Shown: one piece after another, positions 1 to 10,400 of the stretch | Position numbering within the stretch: the stretch's first letter is position 1 | Layout of the letters: each line of letters starts with the position of its first letter | Origin: Nepenthes gracilis | Taxonomy: Eukaryota > Streptophyta > Magnoliopsida > Caryophyllales > Nepenthaceae | Length of the DNA stretch: 64,000 bases | Assembly: GCA_033239525.1 (NCBI GenBank) | Contig: BSYO01000022.1 | Span: 9,815,947 to 9,879,946, forward strand | Direction of reading: 5' to 3' | The notes under the pieces: generated by a model | Databases searched by the model: none | What the model saw: the letters and a program-made list of their open reading frames with translations, nothing else | What the model was told of the DNA's origin: nothing | Program-made: the position numbers and the translations under genes

Positions 1-2559
1 TGCCAAAAGAAAACGAAAAAATAAGTATTCATTTAGGCAGAAAACCCAACTTCCCAGCATAGGAGCCAGGATAATTATGAGAAGTGACAAGTCATTTGTT
101 TGAATGACCCTCTACCATCATTTACAACAGGCTAAAAATCCCAGATTCAAAGGCCACCAACCAATACCATAAGTTTGAAACTTACAAAAGAGGCAAGACA
201 GCAAGAATCAAGTTCAACACAACATTTTCATAAACAAAGAGAACTTAAAAAAAAGAGGCAAAGAACAGAAATCAGGCAACAGCCAAGTTATAGCGAGAAG
301 CACAACAGACGAATAATGTGAAAGGAGAAAACAGGATAATTGCAGAAAGTGCTTCAGGATAACATCTGGGTGGACAAAAAACCTTCAACAATGACCAAAC
401 AAAAGAAAGATCTGAAGCTAGCAGTTCAAAAAAAACAGAATATGAACCAACTTAGCAGAAATGACAGATTACTCGTAATGGATTAAGTTATACATATTTA
501 ACCATCAAGGAAACAGCAAAAGCTTTCCAATATAAAGTTTCTTCGGTGGCAAACTCAAGAAGAGTCATGAACATCAATAGAAATGCACTTCTAAATTTGA
601 CTTGACTACAGCATTTCAAACCTGAATAAATTTCATGAAGCAAGTTCAGCGAAAAAAATTGGATTTTGGAAGGAGCCAGTACACTTTTATGATCCAAGTC
701 AGATGACTCGGTGAATTCCTCCCAGGAACTTCAGACTATCCAGTGGAAAAACACATATTCCCTATGGCAGTCAATTTGATGAAACAAAAATGAGCCATCA
801 TGAGGAAATAGCAATATGGATCAGGGCGGACTTTCTGCAGAAAAATGAAAAACAATCTCCATTTCTAGGTTCCCTTGTTTTTGTTAACTTTTCCGAGCTC
901 TTCCCTTGCACTTTCTGGTACAATAGTAGATGACCTTAGATAGCTTCAAACAAGCTGTCCAAAAGCACCTGGAATCAATCCATTGGAAAGTCCAGGCAGG
1001 GCAAGATACCTCTCTTAATCTTTTTGCCCTTCTGGGCAACATCAAAGACCGTTGTCCCCAATGGGGAAAAAAGGGATCCAACTGCCAATTTTAACATTCA
1101 AACTTTCTATGACCCAGAAAATGTGTAACTTTTAATTTTTAGATGCCCATAAATAAAAGGCGTAAATGTCCCTATCACCACAAAGTTATCTTATAAAACA
1201 ATTTTGCCCTTTTCCCCAAGAGAGATAAAAAATAAGGATCCAATTGCCTATTTTACCCTCCTAACTTTCTACGACCCAGTAACTATGTATTAGTTTTAAT
1301 TTATGGATGCCCACATTTTCCAAACTTAATACCGGCAAATTAACAAGATGTTGATATATTGACAGCATATCGTGATGTATAAGCCGACACATCGATACAA
1401 GCCGAAATATTTGGTCCTCTTTTTGGGAGTAAAATCCACACTGACACAATCAAACCACACACCCGATGCCCCTCCCTCCCTTCACTCATTTTAACCCAAT
1501 ACACACGAACTACTCTCTTCTTCATTAATTCTATCTTTTTCAGTCTTTCTTCAAATCAAACACAAATTACTCATACATACACCTCAAACTTACAATTTCA
1601 AACATTTCTCACCCACTAAATTATCAGAGTTTGTGGGAAATTTAGATTATTCATGAAATTTCTTAATAAGCAAATAAAATAAAATTATTATTTTACATCT
1701 GTTATCTTACTATGTATTGTTCAATTTAATTTTACATCGGTTATCTTCCTATTTATTGTTTAATTTAGCTTATATATAGTGTTTTTAACAAATATCTCAC
1801 AAATTTCAGGCCCAACAAGGGGATCTAATACATAACTTTAAAACCCTAAAATTACATCAATTGTAAACATATCAAGATCACCTCGAATTTACACTTTGAA
1901 CTTATAGATTTGAGTTATAAAAGGTTAATTTAAATATGTTCATGTCAATGATGAAATTTTTTATTTTTAATTTTTATTTTGAAAAAAATATATTTTTTTA
2001 AATTCATTTTTTATGACTCTTTGTTATATCAAGTTATATTGTTGTGGAATTATTTGTTTTTGAATTTTCTTATTATTGATTCACGTTGTTGTGGCTCACT
2101 TTCTTTTGAATCTTTTTTTCAAAAAAAACATTATTTTAAGATTTGTACTATCTAGTTACAAAACTTATTTGGGAAAGAATAAGTTCTTAAGTTTGTCCAA
2201 TTAAAACAAGTAATTACAATTAATTGCAAATTACAATGTTGTAAATTATTGATAATTGATAAATGTTCCTTTTTTCCATTTTTTTATGAACAAGATGAAT
2301 TATTTATCCCGAATTCTTTTTCAAATTCTGCATTTTTAGAATCAAAATTAATTTTTTGGGGGAAAAATCATTTTTAAGATTCTTTATTCAATTAATATAT
2401 GTAATTAGTTGTTCTGAAATTCTATTATTTTTCATTTAAGTTCCTATTGTCTTAATTTTTTTTCTAAATAGAGGTTTTTAAATATTTTTTAGATATTCTA
2501 AGATATCAACATCAAGGAAGGGAGGCAGGAGTAGCTGACCTAGTGATGCAGCAAGAGCC
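1..2559. other. AT-rich DNA inside the last visible AIR9 intron
   Basis: No exon of AIR9 and no other gene can be supported here. The A9 repeat that should follow the exon at 5153-5288 is absent from this stretch, so on the minus strand it should belong to an intron that runs off the left edge. One short coding-like stretch on the minus strand around 930-1070 has mixed reading frames and no family I recognise. The rest is low-complexity A/T sequence, with a diverged direct repeat at 1073-1330 listed separately. Confidence 0.5.
1073..1330. repeat. Diverged direct repeat of about 85 bp
   Basis: Two blocks starting 'ggatccaa(c/t)tgcc' (near 1073 and 1236) share 'aactttcta(t/c)gacccag' and a following 'tttaat...gatgccca' in the same order. 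Each is also preceded by a similar 'ttttgccctt' segment. They look like two copies of one unit about 163 bp apart, perhaps transposon debris. Confidence 0.55.
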
Positions 2560-3290
2560 AGAGGAGATCATAGAGATGATGTGGTGGCGGTTTTGGGACC
2601 ATATGTCGAAGGGTAACAATAAATTTAAATGTAAATTTTGTAACAAATTTATTAAGAGTGATAACTAGACTCAAAGGACATTTGGGCCATGTTTGGGAGA
2701 ATGTCGCTCCTTGCAGCCATGTCCTAGGAGAAGTTAGGTAGCTCATGCAAAGCCATCTAAATAAGCAAAGAAAAAGAATCAAAGAATAGAGAAGAAGAGA
2801 ATTCAAATGAACTTACGTGATTATATCATGAATGGTAGGCTTGAGCCAAACATAATGGGTGGCTTAGATGGGCATGGCAGCATTGTGGATTTAGGAGATT
2901 AGAAGAAAGACGTACAGTTTGATATAACTAGACAAGAGAACATCAAAAGTCATCTCATTTTGAGGAATGGGGCAATAGTGGTGGTGGAGTGAAGGCAACT
3001 AGTGGTCAGGGCCGAAAGATGCAGCGATTATTTACAATCCGAGAGAAGAACCCATATGCCTCTTGCAGCTTGCAGTAGAAGCAAATGGATTGACCCCGAA
3101 AGCACAGATGCACGTTAGGCAAAAATTGATCCAGCTCTGCACAAGAGTATGACCACAAAGCAACCAAAGATTAAAGTCCTCAATGAAGACTTTGCAAGAA
3201 AAGTTAGGACAGGTTGTTGGTCAATTTTTGGGATAACATTTCACCAAATGTTATATTGCACGCGGTGGCTGAATGCGGCATAAGGGTAAA
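2560..3290 (+). pseudogene. hAT transposase relic (BED zinc finger and start of the transposase core)
   Basis: Plus-strand reading gives a BED-type zinc finger: 'WRFWDHMSKGNNKFKCKFCN' near 2583-2645, with CxxC cysteines, then in other frames an R-L-K-G-H-L-type helix. Near 3215-3290 a segment reading 'FWDNISPNVILHAVAECG' resembles the start of the hAT core (DUF659 type). Between them the frame shifts several times and carries stops, so this is a dead fragment. BED finger plus this core is the usual layout of plant hAT transposases. Terminal inverted repeats and a target-site duplication were not found. It lies in the AIR9 intron in the opposite orientation to the gene. Confidence 0.6.
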
Positions 3291-3475
3291 AATACTACTC
3301 ACTGTCAGACACCGACACGCCCCAAACACATAAGGACACGTCTTGGATATACTCCAACAAATGTTAATTTATTTTTTTTGTCTGACACGTAACGGGGACG
3401 CTTTAGACATGTTCAGACACGTTTTCGACACGCTCCAAACACATCCCGACACGTTTTAGACGCATTTTAGATACT
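3290..3475. repeat. Cluster of GACACG motifs
   Basis: About 185 bp with repeated 'gacacg', 'gacacgt', 'ccaaacaca' and 'agacacgtttt' words, locally GC-richer than the surrounding A/T sequence. It immediately follows the hAT relic and could be part of its sub-terminal region, though no terminal inverted repeat is visible. Confidence 0.5.
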
Positions 3476-4130
3476 TTGAATAATTTCATAATTTTTAAAG
3501 AACTTAGGCCATTTTATAAATTTCAAAAAATGCAGGCAGTTTTATAATTTTAAAAATTTAACATAGTACCTCTCTCTTTTATTTGTGTCAATAGTCCCTA
3601 CTCCCTAGGATTATAGTCAAAAAAGATTTCTTCTTTCGTTGTAGGTAACACTTTTTTTCACCAAATTTTCACACGATATAGAGTCAAAAGTCGAGAAAGA
3701 TGACATGAATACAGAGGTAAAACAAATAAAGGCAATAATACGACTGCATATTTAAATTTTTTTTATCATAAATAAAGGCAATAACACACATATTAAATAT
3801 AAAATAGTAATATTTATCAATTAAAAAATTAATATTTGATAATTTATGGCAATTAAAAAGCAGGAGAGATGCATGCTACTTTGTGACAATTAAAGTGTAA
3901 TCCACCTCTACAGAAACTCGTCATTTCATTCCAGATCAACGTACATTAATATTCGATATCATTGGGTGCGGAATATTGTTGACTCAGAGTTGTTGACCCT
4001 CAACAAGGTTAGGACCAAGGAGAACAGGTCAAACATGATGACCAAGGTACTGCAAAAAGGGAAACTTAGAGTTTGTCACAGTATCGCCTAGATGTTAATG
4101 ATCATTCCCACACGGTCGGGAGGAAAATTT

Positions 4131-4880
4131 TGTTAGGATATGGGTCACTCCCGTGTGGACCCATACTCGGTTCAACGAGCCGTTCAGAGATTCGGTCAAA
4201 CACACACAGGTTTTATACTGAGATAGAGGATCGTGGTATTTGCACGCGCGGCGAGTGGCCGAGGACATTCGCGATCAAGCACCGAGGAGCAACCAGATCC
4301 CGAGTTCGAGGATCAATCGGGTGCCAAGTCCGAGAAGCAACCAGGAGCCGAGTCCGAGAAGCAACCGGGAGCCGACTCCGAGAAGCAACCGGGAGCTGAC
4401 CCCAAGAAGCAGTCGGGAGCCGACGCCAAAGGGCACCCGGGCATCAAATCTAGAAGTACCCAAGCATGGCCCACCATTATAAAAACGCGTGAAATGCTTT
4501 TTTAGGGTTATATAAAATGAGGGGGATTGAGAGCAAAATATCACTTTGTAAATTCAGACCAAAAATTACCAACAGTGAGAGAAAGGGAAGAAAAGTGAGA
4601 AAAGTGAGGAGATTCATCTTCGCTCATTGTTGCATGGGTCCATCCGATACAAGGTGTCGAGGTCTTGTATTCTATTTTTGGGGTTTGTATAACCGATTTT
4701 ATATAGTAGAGACTTTCGAACGCTCCATCCCGTAGTTTTTTCCTCTTATTCAAAATAGGGCTTCCACATAAAAATTACTTGTATCTTGTCTACTTATTTT
4801 TATGATTGTTATTTGCCTGTTTTGTGTCGCCATTATTAATCCCTTCTCCCAGTTCATCCATCTGTTGGCGAACCCCAACA
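4131..4880 (+). repeat. Copia 3' LTR, about 750 bp
   Basis: Begins TG and ends CA. It contains a 24-bp tandem repeat block (4321-4440) that is absent from the two related LTRs on the right side of the window. No second copy of this LTR is in the AIR9 intron. Confidence 0.65.
4321..4440 (+). repeat. Five-unit 24-bp tandem repeat inside a Copia LTR
   Basis: Five units of exactly 24 bp start at 4321, 4345, 4369, 4393 and 4417, for example 'gagccgactccgagaagcaa' plus 'ccgg'. A partial sixth unit precedes them. Because 24 is a multiple of three, the block stays open in several frames. The plus frame beginning at 4233 reads as an 8-residue repeat of the type G-A-D-S-E-K-Q-P. Confidence 0.9.
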
Positions 4881-5152
4881 GATACAACCTATATCGATAC
4901 AATTACGACCAATACTGATACCGATACTAACACCGATATTTTCATCCATGCTACTACCACACAGTAAATGGTAATTCAGTTATTAGATCAAAAGGATTTC
5001 ACAATGAAGCATTGATTATGAGATCACATCAAAAAGATCATGAAAAGAATCAATATAAGAAAACCAACCAGGAAATAAAAATGCAACTACGGTAATAATG
5101 CAGGAGATATCCATTTAAAGCTCCACAAACTGATGAAAATAGACATACTAAC

Positions 5153-7460
5153 CCAGTATCCTTATTCTCACGTAACCACTCAAACTTGCTAGGACCCTCT
5201 TGTCCTCCAAAGTAATCCCCCGCTCCTTTGATAATGCTACCTTCAACAAGATCTCCAATAATTTGTACATTGGAAACTGACGGATGAGCTGTCCATTAAA
5301 AAAAAAGGAAATATTGATCAATTCACCAACAAAAATGGGATTAGAAAAGTCAACAGTGCTAATAGCATAAATATTCAACAAAAATTCTGTGAAGTTTAAG
5401 TGACATAGTAATAAGAAGTTGATGGATGATTCACCTAGCACGCACCTGCTTTTACAAAATCTGTAATTGCATATTGAGGTTCACCTTTGATACCATCCTC
5501 TGTGACTGGGGAATACATAAAAACCAAACTAAAATCAACATCATCTACAGTTAACCGATACTCCTCTTCTTCTGCACCAACTATGACCATTGGGCTGCTG
5601 TTCCATCTTCTCCTTAACCAACTGTAAGATGGGAGAGTTAAAGTTTCATTTAGCTTCAGAAAGTGGCAGTTCAATATTTGATTTTAACGAACATTTCAGA
5701 CACAGATTTCAATGACAAAGTGACATCTTGAAACCCACAAGATGGACAAAAAAAAAAGATCAATATCCTTCATTTTGCAGGACAATGTATTATAATTGTC
5801 TTAACAATTGAATGTAACCAAGATCCCAAAGGTCAAGAGGCATATAGCAACAGAATAGCAAATTCTTTTCCTTTTTAAACCACTATAAATCAAAATCTAA
5901 TCAATAATCTAGAAATTCCAAAGAGACACAGAATAATTCAATACTGAATAACAAAAACTAGCATTCCATCATCCTCCTAGAGAAGTACGACCTTGGTTTC
6001 AAACAGAAAGGAGCCACAGCCATACATTCCATCAATGAAACGATATATTGCAAAGTATATAAGAATGCTAATCACCTAGCAACACCTTTCCCTGGAGTTC
6101 CACCACACCATGCAACCTCAGCATAGCCCCTGATAATATTTCCTTCCACAAGTTCACCACGTACATCAAGGTTCAAGACCTTTGGACACCCGGTCCCTTC
6201 CAAGACAATAACAAAAAAATGAGCATAAAGCCATGTTTCGATATATCGATCTCATATACCTAAAAATACACATATATAACCTATTACAGCAAAAACAAAG
6301 AGGTAAATATATCAGATGCATAAAAAATTAATACTGATACCACTTTTCGATTAAAACAATTTCTATTATTGAGGAAAAGAATCAGAAAAAAGGGAAGTCA
6401 GTATCCTCCTGACCAGAAAATCGAACGAGAGGGAACTGGGAGATAGAACACAGAAAGGATAAATCCAATAAATGCAGTGATGTTTTTCAATTGAATGCCT
6501 AATGAAGGCATTCCTCAAAAATTATCCTAAGGCTGGGATAAAAGGAACACAAAAAGTCAACTCAATGAATGAGGAACCAGTATTCTGGGCTCTGGATATA
6601 TCAAAATCTATTTAGGAACATCATATATCTCTACTCATTTGACATACGGAATTTTTGTTCCGGCATTTAGATTCCCTAGGATTAAAATCCATGGAGTGTC
6701 CCATCAAGGAATGATTTGCAAAATCTTGGAGGATGACGAGGAAACAGTTGCCTCAATCTCAATCAAACCATCATTTTGCAAACTCAGTATTTTCTAAGTT
6801 ATATTTTGAAGGTGAGTCTTTATACAGACTCTGAATTTTTCACAGCATACATTTACTTAATGTATACCCTGCATTATCTATAAAGTTCACTGCCAATATT
6901 GGTTTCAATCAAGGTGAGGATATACACTTGTAGATAGTCTCATTTTATCAAAAAGGAGATATGCATATGTTACTTGATGATTATTCAACCCAACAAAAAA
7001 GAGCCAGACATACCAGGGGAAACTGGCGTAGAAATAGCAAAAATAGGTGGATACTCGTGGTCTTCTAATATAGGGATGCATTCAACTTTCAAATATTTGT
7101 CAACATCTTCACGCTTTGGGCAAAAAAACTGCAGGTCACGGCATCATGTCACAGATAAACTATTAAAAACCAACAGTACCACAAAAAAAACTTTACCAGG
7201 TTTTTCATACATGATTAAAAGAAAAGTCATTACCTCACCCATAGCATCAGGAATGGCAATGAAGTTTGAAAGTGCCCTTTCTCCTAAATACCACTGATAC
7301 TTCAAGATTAATTTTGAGTCGGTTGCATGGTCTTGTACAAATATAAAGTGACAACGACAAGCATCTTCCACAAATGGTGGATCAATAGATGCTTCCTTAA
7401 GCTGGAAGCCAGGAGGCAATTGATCTTTCCAATGTTCAACAAGGAAGCGGAAAGTTGAGT
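5153..7460 (-). CDS. AIR9: AIR9 exons 11-15: first A9 repeats
   Basis: Exon 11 (7460-7234) links the LRR cap to the repeats ('DSTFRFLVEHWKDQLPPGF'). Exon 12 (7128-7014) ends 'IFAISTPVSPG'. Exon 13 (6196-6076) starts the A9 unit 'GELVEGNIIRGYAEVAW'. Exon 14 (5621-5446) continues with 'SWLRRRWNSSPMVIVGAEEE' and ends 'DFVKA'. Exon 15 (5288-5153) starts the next unit with 'VSNVQIIGDLVEGSIIKGAG' and ends 'LRENKDTG', with a gttagt donor leaving phase 2. A9 repeats are long Ig-like-looking units found in AIR9 and some protist proteins; in Arabidopsis this region helps target the protein to the cortical division site. Confidence 0.92.
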
Positions 7461-10400
7461 CTGCTCAAAACAACATACATCTAAGATTCAAATCTCAGAA
7501 GGTTGGTGAGAAACGGTCAACATATACATACATACATACATATTTATCTGATGTAGACATAAAAATGCATAGAAGTTTGCATTCAGCAATCCCAAACTGT
7601 TACATCAGTAGGGCATATGTCAACACATCAATAAAAGATAAACTTGTCCGTTCCTTTTTCAGAAAACCAAAGTACAAAGATGGTATTTTTAGGTGAATGA
7701 ACCCAGAAGTAACAGTATCTTAATGTTTTATTTGTAAGGAATTGTTTGTAGGCTGCCATTTCCTAATCCCCATGCCTAAGTGTACACTCTACCAATAGCT
7801 TACTGAAGTTGTCCATTTTTCCCACTTCTTGATAAATTCCAAAACTGAACCATATGCCAACAGGCTATCCATGAGTTCCAAATAACCCAGCGGGCGACCG
7901 TATTTCCAACTACTTTGAACATGTTGCTTCTTAGCAACAAAAAACTATCAATTTCATCTCCTGCAAACCTTCTTTCTGGACATCATATTTCCTAATGGCC
8001 CGGCATTTCTTAAACATGTTCCTAATAGCCACAATATCATTGGTGGCAAAGCATAAAAATCTGTTGATATTTCAATAAATTAGCAGCATTATGCACAATT
8101 GATATCCATTACACCAGCTGCATTCCTTCATGTATATTATCATGCATCAATTGTATAATAAGGGGTACCTGTAGCAGCACACTGCATTAATTGTAGCTTT
8201 CAAACACAGAAATGTCCATGCATTGGTATTTCTCATGCCTCACTTCTCCAGGCCTGTCCATTTCAACCGTTCATATTCGCAAAGAAAATTCCACTTAATA
8301 TTCTTTCCATTGACACCAATACTGGCAGGGGCTGAACCAAGCTCATTGACCCTCCCTCAACAAAAGGACAAACAAATGTCATTCACCTCCAATAACATCC
8401 ACTCATCAGTGTCATACCAAATTAGAGGTTGTATCACATACATCACAAAAAATATTTTAGATTATCAAAAATCCGCCATTCTTGGTCTTCAATTGCTGGA
8501 CTTCTACGTTGACAATGTTGTCTTGAAGAAGAATCTTATCGAAAAAGTGTAAGAGATGTAGCATTAACAACCTCAAAAGACCATAAGAAGGATTAAAGAA
8601 TATTCAAAAAATAACAAAAGCTAGGTTTTAGTCAGCATCTCCATAGATAATTCAATCCAGAAGGGTTTGGAGGTTTTCTTTTTGCCATAAGTGAGAAGGG
8701 CACAACTATATCAATCAAGGCCAACAGGCACCAGGCACCCATATATATTAGAATGAACAAAAAAGTAAAATATGAACGATAATATAAACATCGAAAGTTT
8801 CAAACAAGATTAATTGTGAAGGAGAAGACCCTTTCCTACAATGATGGCAAAAATCCAATTTAAATTCCTCATAAGAAGCTGTGAGTAGTTGAAGACAATG
8901 TCAACAACTGCTTCCACAATGACTATTTCAAGAGATTATCCTCTTAGTTTCTCCCACTTTACCATTCGAAGCTAGCATTCATCTTTCAGAACAGCAGCTT
9001 CAGCCCAAGGAATATCAAACTATAAGTTGTAGACCAAGCAATCAGAGAAGTGCTGCAATGAAGAAAAGAAATGATTTTTGAATTCAGTTTCCATGTACAC
9101 AGATAACGGCCATGTCAAGTCATTCACTGTGAAATTCCTTCCCCCACAGCTACTCAAACAGGAAAGATAACTTTCGTTGGCAGAGCAAATTTCAAATCAA
9201 TATCCAAGCGAACTTCAATCAAATCCACTTCAAAACCCTACAAAAAGATTGAACAAAGAAAGTATCTGATTTGCACCACTCCCATAAAGCACACATTGTC
9301 CCTTGGTTCATATTATAGCCCCATTTAGAAGTGTCAGAAGAATCTGAGATCCTAACTGATTCTCTTCATTCATTATTTCTCTCCATAGGACAGAACCGGC
9401 CCACTGAAGCTTCCTCATACACAGCCAAGTGGATTATTTAAGGAAAACCGAACCAAAGTTCATCTTTTTCAAGCCATACACCTTCCATAAACTCATCAAA
9501 GTTCCACAACCAACTAGAACAATGCAACTGAAGTACATTGTTGTCAAGCCATATATCCTCCCAAAAACTCAACAGAGTTCCACAACCAACTAGAAATTTA
9601 GCAAAAAAATGAATAAAAGAATCCCACACCTTTTAATGCTTCTCCGAAGAGAAACTCAATAGGGATTCACAAAGTTGAAATGTACTGATCCAAAAACACT
9701 ATAAATTGCTTCAACCCCTTACTCAGTTTCCCCTCACCATAAGCTTACAAGTTCATTTCTCACGTAAAGCTTTGGTGAAATAAACAAAGTCATTAACTCC
9801 AATTCGGCAAAAGTATGGTTCATCTCACAAGATGAGAATGAAGCTTCACAACTTCGCCATGAAAAACTTAAAAGACTCTAAACAAGAGTCAGCCTGGGGG
9901 AAACAATAAAAATTGATCCATTGTTATTGGAGGCCACATGTTCAAATAATAGAAACAACCTCTTTACAATGGGGGTAAGACTATATATATCTAACACCTA
10001 CGGTATGCATGCCTTGTGCACTAGATCTCGCTTTTTAAGTGTAAGCTCAAACGTTTTGATAGATATTGTCACATTAAAGTGAATCAAGTCTCATGTGAAA
10101 CTTCTTTTCTCGTGTCTATATAGTGCTAAACAAGGGGACAAATAGAACTAGGGATCTCCAAAGTATTTAACTCCCATTGTAAATGAAAAGGATGAAACTA
10201 AAAGTTTATTTTTGTCAATAAAGCAATAGTAATATTGGAAAGCACCAAAGGGGCATCACTGATTATATCAAGAAGGGGTGACCGAGATAACAAAGTCAAG
10301 GCACCTTAAAATAGAATAAATAGTGTCAATAGCTAATGATCCTATAATGAAGCTAAATTTAATTAAATTGGAACTAGAAAAACAAAAGCAAAAAGCCCAA

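Larger units (their letters stand above)
3863..4880 (+). mobile_element. Truncated Copia element: RNase H end plus 3' LTR
   Basis: 3863-4085 encodes, with lesions, the C-terminal end of a Copia RNase H (reads such as 'RNSSFHSRSTYINIRYHWVR' and 'MMTKVLQKGKL'), closely matching 57,684-57,910 of the Copia element further right. The LTR follows at 4131, starting 'tgttaggata', and ends 'aaccccaaca' at 4880. It shares the order of landmarks with the LTRs at 53,217 and 57,950 ('tttagggttat', 'ggtttgtataacc', 'cttccacataaaaatt'). The 5' LTR, gag and most of pol are missing. It sits in the AIR9 intron, antisense to the gene. Confidence 0.75.

Noticed and set aside
4321..4440. A CRISPR-like array
   Set aside because: Units are directly adjacent 24-bp tandem repeats without spacers, in plant DNA and inside an LTR.
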